Shown: positions 37,701-49,017 of the stretch, one piece after another
How positions within the stretch are numbered: the first letter of the stretch is position 1
How the letters are laid out: every line of letters begins with the position of its first letter
Origin: Phoebastria nigripes
Taxonomy: Eukaryota > Chordata > Aves > Procellariiformes > Diomedeidae
DNA: 64,000 bases
NCBI GenBank assembly: GCA_035582835.1
Contig: JAYKAV010002519.1
Coordinates: forward strand, 1-64,000
Direction of reading: 5' to 3'
Notes under the pieces: model-generated
Told to the model about the DNA's origin: nothing
What the model saw: only the letters and a program-made list of their open reading frames with translations
The model's database searches: none
Made by a program: the position numbers and the translations under genes

Positions 37701-39384
37701 GTCCAGTGGGTACAAAATACCCATGTTCTCTTTGCAGTTAAACTATGCAGCCCTTGTCTGACTTTGTTCAAAGTGCTTCACATCTTTCTACATTAGAGTG
37801 GTTTGTATACTGTTCTTATCACCATAGTTTTGGAACAGCTGCCAGTAAGACACTAAAAAAGTAATTATACATCTGTTTCTCGTCCTTTGAGGAGTGAGAA
37901 GTATGTTAGTGGAGTGTTTGCTTTGCGTTTTTTATATGCATATTTCTATAGGTTTATATTAGAAGGGATAAAGTCAAAGAAGTGNCTTGTGCTTATAGCA
38001 AAGTTGTGAAGTTTGCCCCTGAGAGCACATTTCCAAGTCTCAAATTCTCACTGAGAAAGTTGTTTAGCTTGACTATGAGTTGACCACCATTAATGTAGAA
38101 AGTTTAGTTGTACTAAGGAATGTCATTGTGGATTATGGTCTCTTTCAGAGCCTGAGGTAANACCAGGGTATTTGATGCTTTAAAGATGAGGATTAGGAGC
38201 TTGCATTTGATTCATAATTAAATTATAACCCAGTGTGAGAAGGGAACAATTCTGATGTGTTCATGGTTCTTTTAGATTTGTTCCAGTTTTCCATTGTATG
38301 GGCACATCTATTGGGCCACACTGGAAACCCAATTCGTATCCCTTGCTATTAAAAAAACTCTTCTGTTTTAAAATGTCATTGATTTCCGGTACATGGATCA
38401 GCTGCCTGTCTTTGCCAGACACTGCCGAACCACTTACTTGTGGACTGTATGCCTTCTAACGCAGATCTGTCTTCTCTCCTTACAGGAATTTACTAAACGG
38501 TCTGTATCAGAGCAAACCCAGGATGCACTCATGACTAAGTAGAATGGGGTCTTTCTCCATCATTTGAAGCCATTTGCTTTTTACCTTTTAGCTGATGGAA
38601 ACTGATATTTGAGGAATTCTTTGCTGGAGACTTCTGTTGAAACTAAGTTTTCTAGAAATCTGTATCACTCCAGTATAGGCACAGATTTCTGGTCATACAG
38701 CTGTGTCAGAAACAGCACTGTCGCAAGTAAAAATCCAAAAGCAGGACCAGAGCTCTTTTCACCTTCTCGGCCTTTAACTCTCTTGATGTGTGTGCGTGTG
38801 CGGAACTGTAGCTGTTTCCAAAATAATACATTCTTCTGCAGACGTTCCTAAGACAGTGCTGGAAGGCTCAATATGTTTTGTTACCATATTTCCCCATTAA
38901 TGACAGGATACTCCACATGGCACCTCAGTGCACAGCTTCCAGCTTGGTTTTTCCAGGAGAGGAACCATTCGATTTTGACCGGCGGCGTAGATAAGGGCAT
39001 TGCAAGTGTGCACACTGGGAAGCACTGCATCTTGAAAGAACCAAGGCTACACATGGAAGCACCCATAGATACTGCAGAGGCACCCTAGGTAAGGCAGAAA
39101 GGGGCCAAATTGTTTTCTACCACTTAGAATTTTCTAAACGCTGCAGGTTTCATTCTTAAGTATGTTACACTGGTTTAGTCCTGCTGGGAAATGTCACTGA
39201 GTACAGTTTATCTTTCACCAGACTGCGACAGTCTGGAAACACAACACAAGAACAGTAGAAAGATTTACTTTTCAGTGCCACGTTGAGAGAGATTAGGGGA
39301 AGGACTTGCATAATGGACAGAGTATGGATGTGTGTTCACAGCCAAAGGAACTTTATGCCACCCTGTTGGAGGGCCTCAGTACAT
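31796..39384. other. Unique AT-rich noncoding DNA
   Basis: No gene is supported over 7.6 kb. Many single undetermined bases occur. The section 37000-37500 is very AT-rich. Possible old repeat pieces near 33565-33690 and 38160-38400 are too diverged to name firmly. Open frames reach 109 codons without recognisable content. Confidence 0.5.
33565..33690 (+). repeat. Possible ancient amniote repeat (L3/CR1-type 3' end)
   Basis: CATGCTGAAGTCAGTG, GGAGTAAGTTACTACTCAGCGTAAATAAGAATTTCAG recall the common reptilian repeat end 'gaagtcaatggagttactcctgatttacaccagtgtaa'. The match is short and diverged, so family and extent are tentative. Confidence 0.3.
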
Positions 39385-39623
39385 TTTGGCACAACACTTG
39401 GAATGGTTGTCATTACCCTCTCACCCAACAGCAACCTTTTATGGTTGACCATATCAAATGCAATGGAGAGGCTGAGACCAAATGTTTGGTTGAGGGGGAA
39501 GCTATCTGTTGATGCTACTATAGCAGTTCCAGTTCTGCAGTCTGGCTTGAATGTAACTCCAGTTGGCTCTTGGGTTGTTCCTCTGTGAATTTTTTCAGAA
39601 GGTTTTGCAAGGGCAAAAACCAC
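39385..39623 (-). mobile_element. L2-like LINE relic, RT motif A region
   Basis: The minus-strand frame from 39623 is open for 95 codons and contains LSLSIAFDMVNHKRLL. This parallels RT motif A of L2-clade LINEs (LLDLSAAFDTVDHxxLL), where the aspartate after AF is a metal ligand. AFDMVNH lies at 39441-39461. The first aspartate of the motif (LDLS) is replaced, so the relic would be inactive. L2 elements occur in birds only as old remains. The flanks are too diverged to set the borders. Confidence 0.5.
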
Positions 39624-42600
39624 CTAGAATTGCTGTACTTGTCTAGAATAACTTGACATTAAGTATAAATCAGAGTGATGACACAAGAAAACAAAAGTTC
39701 TTTCCCATCCATCTTTTCTTTTGCCTGCTTGGGTTGTCAGTTCTCTACAGAAGCTTATGACATAACTGCACAGTTATTAACACAAATATATTCTCATTTC
39801 AGGTGGGCTCCACCACTGCTGTTATTTTCCTTCCCTGTCAGATGGTGCTGAAGTAACAAACAAACTCTGCCACTTCTTTGCAGATTAGAGAATTCTGTTA
39901 ATAGCCTTTACGTTGCTACTTGCCCTAACTTTCCCCCTCTCTGACAACATTTGACTGTCATGTAAATTCAATTCTATTGCAACAGATTTATATTTCTAAA
40001 TTAAACTATTGCATCACCTACATGACACGGCTTGGGTCCAGTAAATCTGAAGGGACAGGGAGAGCAGTTTCAATCTGTGTGTGAAGATTGTTTGAAAAAA
40101 AGAAAAATAAAAGCAACTGAATTTTATCATTGGCTATGTCTTGATGAAGACTGCTTGTGTCATAGAGCGGTGAAAGGCAGGCAGGCAAGATGGAAGTTTG
40201 GACCCCGTGCTAGGTGTTAAACGAGCATCAGCTCCGAAAGCAGCGTGAGGTGGAGAGCCCATTCAGCCATGTGGATAGTGTAGGCTCAGTCCTGCTCACT
40301 GCTATGAAGTGTAGTGACAGCCTGACCCACGTGGCTGCAAGGTGCCGTAAGGGACAGGTTACAGACAGAGAACAACCCTACAGCAGTAGCTTGGTCTGGC
40401 TGGCCCCAGCCATCAGGAACAAGGTCCTGAGTGCCCAGAGGACTAGGGAAAGCTGGCATGAAAGTCCTCAGCTTCCTACTAACTGGTGCCTTGTATGTAG
40501 CTCTGAAGAGGCAGAATTGATTAACGGTCTTTCCTAAACCACCAACTTTTCTGCTTAGAAATTGCAGTGAAAAAAGTCATTTGAAATTCCAGTGACCTGT
40601 CTGTACATGAGTGAAAGCTGGCTTGAACTGCAGTGAACTCACTCCCACTACTTTTGTAAATCTCTCTTTAACAAACTCTCTGACAGTCACTGCAATGGTC
40701 TTCTGTGTTGCTTCACACACCACCACTTTTCCCATTAACCAAAAAGACAGATGTAGGGGATCACTGTCATGTTTTTCCTTTTATTGAAGATGGTTTCAAG
40801 GTTCTGCGTAGTGCCACAGCCAGATTTTTCACACTGTTGGCACTTTGTTGTTACTTGTAATGCTGCATTTGCCAATAGCTGAGACAGTAGAGNGAGGCTG
40901 TAATAGTGCTTTTTGGCTGCACAAGCATATTTGAACTTCTAGAGATGCTTTCTTTTATCTTATGGTTGGAATTATTTGCTGTGTTCCTTTCATATTGTTT
41001 TCAACCCCCTAGTATCCGATTAGAATNTTTTTGCAGAGCTTTTCTCTTATCGTCTTTACTTTTCCTCTATATTTGCAGTCACAATAATTCTCCCAGACCT
41101 TGCACTATTTCTTCCCTTTCAGCTGATACCATGTCTTTGGAAATATCATCAGCTGTGACAATCATTGGTTTATGTTGCTTTAAATTATGCTAGCATAGAC
41201 CTCTACTCAGACGTGAGATTGTTTCATAAACCTTTGAGTGCATCCATTTTTTTTAGGGGGAAAAGACAGAGTTTGCTGCTGGTACGTACATATTTTGCTT
41301 CTCTTCCATAAAAAAATTAAAATAAATTGGGGGATCTTCTTCTACTAGACTGGTTCCTGATATTAGGTCTAATTTAACCTTACCTCCAGATTCTTCATGG
41401 TACACTACTCCAGCTGATGGCACGCCGCAAAAAAAAAAAAAGACACCCTCCTCCCCCTGCAAAAAAACCCCACAACAACCCAAACCCCTTTATTCTATAC
41501 CACTTTTTAGCTCTTCTTATGCACAGGAAGGACTGAGAGATATTTTTGCCTTTATGTATCATAGGGTGGCCTCATAGCTGCTAGCTTTTATAAGTGGGAT
41601 GGTCAGAAGAAGTGAGGTTATAAAAATTAATCAAGTAAAAATACCTCACTCTTGTCTTATTTTTTACTTCAGTTGCCCCATCTCCATTCTTTCTTCCTTC
41701 TCTAAATCCACCGGATACGTTACCTTGGACTGATGTCCTCTGCTTCTATCCTAGATCCTCCCCAATCCCACAGCTTTCTCCCATGCTATCTAAAAAGGTT
41801 TATCCAAAGATTTCTGAAGACTTCTTGCTAGAAGTATCTCAGAATCACCATTCAAGTCCTTCCTGACCGGTCACCAACCTCTGAATGCTCTGACAGAGAG
41901 CATATAGACCCTTAACTCCCAAATGTAGGTAGCTGGTGAAACATTGAAATCTGGAAGGTGCTGTGAGAACAAGAAAGAGGTATTGAAGGAACAACAGAAA
42001 AAGCACAGGGAAACAAAAATATAAAATAATTTCCATTCTCTATCATCAGAACAATGCCTGTGGGTTTATACTCATGAGCATATAGAAAAAAGCAGTCACT
42101 CTGTCCCTTCGTGTGGCAAGCATCTTGCTGGGAGACATGACCCCTTGCTAGCTCATGGGAAAGCAGGAGACGGCAAGCAGGCTAAAGGATGCTGTAACAG
42201 CCATGCACAAATCTTCCAGGAGAGCTGAGCAGTTGTGCCTGAGTTCCCCAGCAGAGACACTGTGTTTTCATCTCTGCAGCAGCCCTCATCCTGAGGAGCT
42301 GATAGATTATGCAGAAGTAAATGAAGAGTATAAAGTTAAAGGGCATGATGAGAGTTATGCAGTCCCCAAGCAGGGAGCCAGTCTAAATGCCACAGTAAAA
42401 TCATCCTCCACACACATGGGGGCTAGAGCAATTCCTGAAGGGAAGCAGTGTCTTTGGGTGTCTTGTTTGTATGAAGGGGGGGAAAGTCATTTTACGCTGG
42501 ATTGTCGCCTGTTCCTGCTGCTACAACTGAGACATCACTTTCACACTAATCTGGGCTGTTCTCAGAGTAAGAGGGGTGGATTAAAGCCTCATTCATATCC

Positions 42601-43584
42601 ATCTAAATAAATAGGACTGTCATTTTTATCAGCTTCTATGGGTCAGCCTCCCCTCCTCCCCTCTTTTTTCTTTCTGTGAGTGATTTAGTTTGCTGAAATA
42701 AATCAGCATGCTTCTCAAGTCTAGTCCTCCACTGTTAGCGTAGCCATTTCACATAGATTTAACCCAGAAGGTTTAAGCTAACATTTGCTGCATGCTTTCC
42801 AGACATTGCAAGCTGCAAAACCACCACAGATTTGCAGTGATTTTGAAACAAATTGATGTTACAGGAAAAAAGCAGAAGTGAGGGGTTAGCCTACCTAGAG
42901 CATACTTTCCTACCACGGGACACGATGTAGCTGGTCTACCTGATTTCATGAACTGCTGATCAGCTACAGTTTTGGATGGGGTTATGGGGAGGGGCCATGA
43001 TTCTCAAAAGAGCCCCGCCAGAAGGCACACACTATAGCTTCAGCCTTGAAGCACCGCTTCAGCAGGAAATCTTGTAAGGAGGGATTTAACAAAGCCCAGA
43101 CATCAGAAGCACTAGCTGTGTAACCCAGCACCGCTCAGGAACAAGAAAACTGAGAAATGTATGTAATGCCAACCTCAAAACAGGGATCACAGTAGAGGTA
43201 TGAGATGATTCTCTCCACAAGCACTACAGGAGAGCAAAATAAAAGCAATGAATGCCAGCAGATAACACGAACAGGCCTGCAACATCACTTGATGCATCTA
43301 GGGAGATTTTCAAAGTCTGTTATATTCGAGATAAGTACATTATAGGCTGCAAGTGCTTACCTTCAAGCATGTGGTAAGCCCACTGGAAGTTGCTTCTGTG
43401 AGCGTGACGTTACTCAGGCATTTAGGATTGCTAGACTGACAACCAAAAGTATCTTCAACATAGGCAAAACAAGAAAAGGACCCATACAAAATATACAAAG
43501 CATTTGAAAAGACAGATTTTCATTTCTAGAAGCACTGAGGAACTGGCACTGGCAATCAGGTTCAAAAAATTAGTAAAACACAAG
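39624..43584. other. Unique noncoding DNA
   Basis: No repeat is recognised before the LTR at 43590. A short A-rich tract lies at about 41429-41475. The open frame 42155-42610 (+, 151 codons) has no domain that I recognise and no splice or promoter context. Confidence 0.5.
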
Positions 43585-43845
43585 GCTTATGTCCTAATTT
43601 CAGCTGGGGTAAAGTTAATTTTCTTCCTGGTAGCTGGTATAGTGCTGTGTTTTGGATTTAGTATGAGAAGAATGTTGATAACACACTGATGTTTTAGTTG
43701 TTGTTAAGTAGTGCTTACACTAGTCAAGGACTTTTCAGCTTCCCATGCTCTGCCAGGTGCACAAGAAGCTGGGAGGGGGCACAGCCAGGACAGCTGACCC
43801 AACTGGCCAACGGGGTATTCCATAACATATGACATCATGCTCAGA

Positions 43846-43852
43846 ATATAAA
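43846..43852 (+). promoter_or_regulatory. LTR TATA box (copy C)
   Basis: ATATAAA stands 9 bases after the CRE-like TGACATCA and about 180 bases before ATTAAA, the order expected of U3, R and U5. It fixes the sense strand of the LTR. Confidence 0.6.
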
Positions 43853-43960
43853 CTGGGGGGAGTTGGCTGGGGGGGCAGTGACCGCTGCTCGGGAACTGGC
43901 TGGGTATCGATCGGCGGGTGGTGAGCAATTGTATTGTGCATTGCTTATTTTGTATATTCT

Positions 43961-44008
43961 ATTATTATTATTATTATTATTATTACTATTATTATTATTA
44001 TTATTATT
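43961..44008. repeat. ATT trinucleotide run inside LTR copy C
   Basis: About 16 ATT units, with one ACT interruption, occupy the space before the poly(A) signal. Such a run is likely polymorphic in length. Confidence 0.9.
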
Positions 44009-44028
44009 TTCCCTTCCTTTTCTGTTCT

Positions 44029-44034
44029 ATTAAA
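44029..44034 (+). promoter_or_regulatory. LTR polyadenylation signal ATTAAA (copy C)
   Basis: ATTAAA precedes CTGTCTTTATCTCAATCCA, the conserved R/U5 context of this family. Confidence 0.55.
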
Positions 44035-44168
44035 CTGTCTTTATCTCAATCCATGAATTTTACTTTTTTTTTTCCGATTCTCTCCCCCATCCCACTGGGG
44101 GTGGGGGGGAATGAGCAAGCGGCTGTGTGGTGTTTAGCTGCCAGCTGGGGTTAAACCATGACAGCTTA

Positions 44169-46659
44169 GCATTGAGACCTTTTCCAATCTTTTAAAGAAG
44201 CTAGTTCTGATAGTGTTCATGGGTGCAGGACAGATTGTTCTTAATCTGCAGTTTGTGTATGGTGATTCTATCTACAAATGACAACAAAGAGATAAATTAT
44301 GAAAGTCAGAAGTTGCAAGTAAAACTTAACTAAGCACCATCACAGATGACATGGGGGGAAAAAAAGGAAAAAAAGAGAAAAATTATCAGTATAATTTTAT
44401 AGCCTTTTGGTTTTGTTTGGTTTGCATAAGGCTTTGGTTCTCTCATCTGTCATTTTTGTCATCAAAAGCGTGCAGCACCACAAGATGGCAGTAAAAAATT
44501 ACTTATTGCATCATTTTTGACACCTGGTTATGTAAACAGTAAATACACCTATTGTCCCAATGTTGAACTTATGCAATTATCAAACCTATCTCATCTGTTA
44601 TAAAAATGACACATATGGTCAAGTTCTAATATTTGTGTGAAAAAGCACTAACATTAGTCAAACAATTAAATCATCTTAAGTCAGGAATTATGAATTTTAA
44701 TTTGTAATGTATGCAAAGTTGTTCACAGTGGAAAATTCTTTAAAAATGTAGAATAATCAACCATTTCTCTTCCACCTGGCTATCAAAATCCTTGAAATGA
44801 GATAGAAGAATTGGAACATTATCCCCATTTAATTTACCCTATGGTACAGAAAAATAAAAATGAAAATGAGAATGTATTGTGATGAATCTGTTTGCTTCTA
44901 CCAAATACAGTAGAACTACNTGCCAAGCAGAGTCCGCTGCTGAGCCAGTTAGTGGTACAATCTGCCTCTTCAGAAAGAAGAGTGAATACCTCAAATCTTG
45001 CTTCTGTCAGAGGCAGTTGAGATTCATTCAATGCATTTGATACAAGAATCAGCTCCTAAAATGTTATTGGATATAAATGATTGCCCAAGCAGAAGGACAT
45101 GGCGAGGGTCACACTGCAGAGAATTTTTTTGCTGAAATTAGCCAGAATTTCCTCTTGTATCTTCTTTGTTGAGTGCACAAGTGTCAATTCATCCATCATT
45201 TCATTTTTCCTATGCCTAGTCACCTCTAGTAGCCAAAAGTAGTGTGGGGAGGGATCTGACTTTTCCAAATCCCAATCTTCAGTGTTAACTTCAAGTGTAG
45301 CTACCTTCCCCTGTAAGGGCTGAGTCAGGTAAAGAATCACACTTCCAGCCAGAGATGTGCTTGGTAGCATGCACAAGTAGATAAGTGCCTCATACCAAGA
45401 GAACATTACATCAGTTTCTCATGCATTGGTTATAATTTCCGTAACCTAGGCTGTGTCATTTGCTAAATATTATCTCTGGTTTTGCTCAATAGATGCTTCC
45501 ACATCATACAACTACAGAATGGTGTGCTTCCTCTGAGGATATCATAGCATACTAAGAAGTTGCTCCACACTCCCATCTCTGTGTTTGTCAGATAAATTAT
45601 TTTACATTTAAAAAATCTTTACATGTACAACAACAATAAAACTTATCTTCAGTTGAAATCANCATCTACGGTAAATCTTATTATTTATAGAGAGCTATAA
45701 AGACTGTATTTTCCAGAATGCTTTAATAGACAGGAGAGATCTAATCCCCATCCTGCTGGCATTGGCATGGAGATTTGTGCTCCCTTCCTGGCATTTAGAT
45801 CAGGTCTGNGAAGTGCAGATGGCTTTGAGTGGTACTGAAGAGCTGTTCTTCTAATCCTGCTGGTCTGCGCCTGACAGGTTGCAAAATGAGTCAGGTACTT
45901 GGCTGCCCTCCCCACAGGGCTGCTGCTAATGAGCTACAGCTCTTTGCAAGGACCCATACAGCTGGTTCAGCAGTAGTTGCTAACAAACTTTGTTTCAGGC
46001 TCGCTAAGACTGTCGGTGGTGCAGACCCTTCGGACCTCCTACAGGATGCAGAGGTGGGCATCAGGCCCTTCGGGACGAGGCTGGCTTCATGGACTTGAAA
46101 GCTGGAGGCACAGTCGCTGCAGATGCTGCCAGCTCCAGACCACAAGGACAGATCACGAAGACAACAAGTGCACTGGCTTTTCCAAGGAATGTCTCTGTTT
46201 TGATCTAGAGGAATAAGAGAGTTATTTTCTGAAATTAGGGATGACAGAATGGCCTGTGGCAGAGCAAAACAAAATAAATAAACTTGAACAGAAGAAAAGC
46301 TGTTCAAAAGGTGTGTAACTCTGCAGTGCATTTGGCTACTGCCTTGCTCAGAAGATAAATGAAAATGGTATGGAGAAAAGGCTAGGTGGTTTCATTTTTT
46401 TTCTTTGGTTAAGTTTACATTGTGGGGCGGGGGAGGCAGTAGTAAGAGAGGAAGTACAAATATGCTCCAAGGAACTGCATTTGAAATTTTTTCAAAGAGA
46501 ATCCCCAAAACTACAAGGCCTTAAGCAGATGTATTTTCCGCTGGGTTTGAATCATAGGTAGCTAGAGATTAGAATTTGCATGTCCTGAAGCTGCTTTCCT
46601 CTCATGATGGTATATCACAGAATAAGAGGAGAGAAAAAAAAAAGGCCTTGCGTTTGTTT
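44169..46659. other. Unique noncoding DNA
   Basis: This is 2.5 kb between two LTRs. It contains a CTCF-like motif (44478-44491). Open frames 45056-45406 and 45891-46331 (both minus, 116 and 146 codons) have no recognisable domains. Undetermined bases occur at 44920, 45661 and 45809. Confidence 0.5.
44478..44491 (+). promoter_or_regulatory. Possible CTCF binding core (one mismatch)
   Basis: CCACAAGATGGCAG fits the CTCF core pattern CCASYAGRKGGCRS except at position 5 (A instead of C or T). It has the same orientation as the motif at 6442. Confidence 0.25.
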
Positions 46660-46664
46660 CCTAA

Positions 46665-47238
46665 TGTCGTGGTTTAACCCTGCAGGCAGCCAAACACCAC
46701 ACAGCTGCTCGCTTACTCCCCCACGGTGGGATGGGGGAGAGAATCGGAAGGGTAAAAGTGAGAAAATTCATGGGTTGAGATAAGACAGTTTAGTAGGTAA
46801 AGCAAAAGCCGTGCACGCAAGCAAAGCAAAACAAGGAATTCATTCACCACTTCCCATCGGCAGGCAGGTGTTCAGCCATCTCCAGGAAAGCAGGGCTCCA
46901 TCACGCATAATGGTTACTTGGGAAGACAAACGCCATCACTCCGAACGTCCCCCCCTTCNTTCTNCTTCCCCCAGCTTTATATACTGAGCATGANGTCANA
47001 TGGTATGGAATACCCCNTTGGCCAGTTGGGNNAGCTGTCCTGGCTATNCTCCCTCCCAGCTTCTTGTGCACCTGGCAGAGCATGGGAAGCTGAAAAGTCC
47101 TTGACTAGGGTAAACACTACTTAGCAACAACTAAAACATCAGTGTGTTATCAACATTCTTCTCATACTAAATCCAAAACACAGCACTATACCAGCTACTA
47201 GGAAGAAAACTAACTCTATCCCAGATGAAACCAGGACA
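46665..47238 (-). mobile_element. Solo ERVL-like LTR (copy D), TSD CCTAA
   Basis: A complete 574-bp LTR reads on + from TGTCGTGG (46665) to GGACA (47238), with perfect 5-bp repeats CCTAA at 46660-46664 and 47239-47243. Sense is minus: TATATAAA is the reverse complement of 46976-46983, next to a CRE-like palindrome TGANGTCA (46991-46998). The poly(A) signal is altered to ACTAAA (reverse complement of 46789-46794). The middle segment is type 2, with the GAATTCATTCACCACTTCCC block, unlike copies B and C. Nine undetermined bases cluster at 46959-47048. Confidence 0.95.
46976..46983 (-). promoter_or_regulatory. LTR TATA box (copy D)
   Basis: TATATAAA in the sense direction, just downstream of the CRE-like palindrome TGANGTCA at 46991-46998, matches the core promoter of the family. 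Confidence 0.6.
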
Positions 47239-47243
47239 CCTAA

Positions 47244-48465
47244 AAATTTGACATCTGGNCCTGGGTTGCTAACCAGGACATCCCATGAAGTTGATGCACA
47301 CCAGGGATGGTTTCTGAGAGAGCAGAAGAGCACAGGGACCTTCTGAGTACAGCCACTCTGTCCCCGACTCAGTCCTCGCAGCGAGCTTCTGCAGGGCTGG
47401 TGGAGGAAAGCAGAGCTGCAGCAGACTGAAGGAGTGCAGGAAGGGAGAAAAAAATGATGAAACAACTGGTACCTGAGGCCCCTGAGGTTTTACCACAACC
47501 AGGTAGTCTGTGGCAGGACTACTGGGACAGAACTGGAGGCTGCAAGGTCAATTGCACAAGTGCAGATCTCACCTTTAAACTGGTTTTCGACTCCCCTTTC
47601 CTCCTAATTTGCAGACTCAGACAGGGGGACAGAGGCTGGTGGCTCTCACTTCCACNGGCTCACCTGTGACAGCATGGATCCATGCTCCTCTAAAGTATGG
47701 TCTGCAGGTGAGCTGTACTGCATACAGTGTCCTGGAAAATCTACTGCTACACTTTCATATGCGATCATCGTAGCAGATTTTGTCAAACGTTTCCAATGCA
47801 ACCCCATGAATCCCAGATTACCACTGACGCCTTTGATTCATGCAGACACCAGCTGGAACAAATAAACAGGATTTGGATTCTATTATAAAAATGAGAACTT
47901 CTCCTTTCAGTGGGGTGTGCTGAAATAAGTAGTTTTTTATCTTAGTAGTCAGGAGCTCTTCCATATAATATTTATGAAAGGATGTGTTTTAAGCTATTCT
48001 GTACTCACAGATGAAAGGTGCTTGAAAAAAATTAAAAAGTAATTATGTACATTGTCATCAGGCATTTGGGAATATAGTATGTGTTACAACAGGCAGAAAA
48101 CGTGACTTAACCCTACNATAACTGGCCTTTTTTCCCTGCATGAATAATACCTTTGCAATAAGAAGAAAATTTGAGATGGAGGATAAATTTAAGGATAAAT
48201 GAAAGATGATGGCAATTTATGTATGTTCTATGAAAGGAAATAAAATTTTCAGTGCTAATAGCTTCTCAAATGCATAATTTTAATGATGATGAAAGCTTTT
48301 ATTAGTANCATTTTTTTTAATATATTTCCAGGTGTTTCAAAATGCTTCTCGTCCCCTGGCAATGTTAATTAGATTCTTCCAGATGAAGATGTGTAACTTC
48401 TACCTGGCCCAGATTTGTCTCCCTGTAGTGCTGTGAAGAACCAGCGAAGGCCAGAAGTAGATGTT
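47244..48465. other. Unique spacer between LTR copies D and E
   Basis: This 1.2-kb spacer has no gag, pol or env similarity, no tRNA primer-binding site beside copy E and no polypurine tract beside copy D. It is not the inside of a provirus. Short open frames (for example 47674-47865) are unsupported. Confidence 0.6.
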
Positions 48466-49012
48466 TGTTGTGGTTTAACCCCAGTAGGCAGCTCAGCCCC
48501 ACACAGCCTGTTGCTCGCTCCCCTCCAGTGGGATGAGGAGAGAATTGCAAGAGTAAAACAGAAAACTCATGGGAAAGCAAAAGCCCCGCACGCAAGCAAA
48601 GCAGAACAAGGAATTCATTCACTACTTCCCATCGGCAGGCAGGTGTTCAGCCATTTCCAGAACAGCAGGGCTTCGTCACCTGTAATGGTTACTTGGGAAG
48701 GCAGACATCATAACTCCTTCTTTCCCCCACCTTTTATTGCTAAGCACAACATTATATGGTGTGGGATGTCCCTTTGGTCAGCTGGGGTCAGCTCTCCCAG
48801 CTGTGTCCCCTCCCANCTTCTTGTGCACCCCCAGCCTGCTCGCTGGCAGGGCAGCATGAGAAGCAGAAAAGGCCTTGACGGTGTGTAAGCATGCTCAGCA
48901 ACAGCTAAAACATCTCTGTGTTAGCAACACTGTTTTGGTCACAAATCCAAAAAATAGCCCCATACAAGCCACTATGAAGAAAATTAACTCCATCCCAGCC
49001 AAAACCAGTACA
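48466..49012 (-). mobile_element. Older ERVL-like LTR (copy E)
   Basis: A 547-bp LTR reads on + from TGTTGTGG (48466) to CAGTACA (49012), with the type-2 middle (AACAAGGAATTCATTCACTA). Sense is minus. It is more diverged than copies B-D. The first bases are altered, the TATA region is degraded (TTTTATTGCTAAGC), and about 24 bases including the poly(A) signal are deleted at 48573/48574. The flanks ATGTT and ATATG do not form a clean 5-bp duplication, as expected for an older insertion. The 157-codon frame at 48415-48888 is an artefact of this LTR. Confidence 0.9.
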
Positions 49013-49017
49013 ATATG

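Larger units (their letters stand above)
43590..44163 (+). mobile_element. Solo ERVL-like LTR (copy C), TSD GCTTA
   Basis: A complete 574-bp LTR runs from TGTCCTAATTTCAGCTGGGG (43590) to CCATGACA (44156-44163). The 5-bp duplication GCTTA flanks it perfectly (43585-43589, 44164-44168). In sense order it has a U3 with a CRE-like TGACATCA (43830-43837), TATA box ATATAAA (43846-43852), the type-1 middle with GAGCAATTGTATTGTGCA and an ATT run (about 43961-44008), ATTAAA (44029-44034), and U5. It lacks any internal viral sequence. The long trinucleotide run and intact TSD suggest a fairly recent insertion. Confidence 0.95.

Noticed and set aside
38160..38400. Segment resembling a widespread old vertebrate repeat (GATGAGGATTAGGAGCTTGCATTTGA region)
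   Set aside because: I could not assign it to a family with confidence from memory.
42155..42610. 151-codon open frame on the plus strand
   Set aside because: No recognisable family and no supporting signals; ends in ordinary noncoding DNA.
45891..46331. 146-codon open frame on the minus strand with several cysteines
   Set aside because: The cysteines do not form a recognisable zinc-finger spacing and no family is seen.
48415..48888. 157-codon open frame
   Set aside because: It lies almost wholly within LTR copy E and reads across it antisense.
46665..49012. LTRs D and E as the two ends of one provirus
   Set aside because: They have the same orientation, but D has its own perfect CCTAA duplication, the two differ strongly in age, and the 1.2 kb between lacks a primer-binding site, polypurine tract and viral genes.
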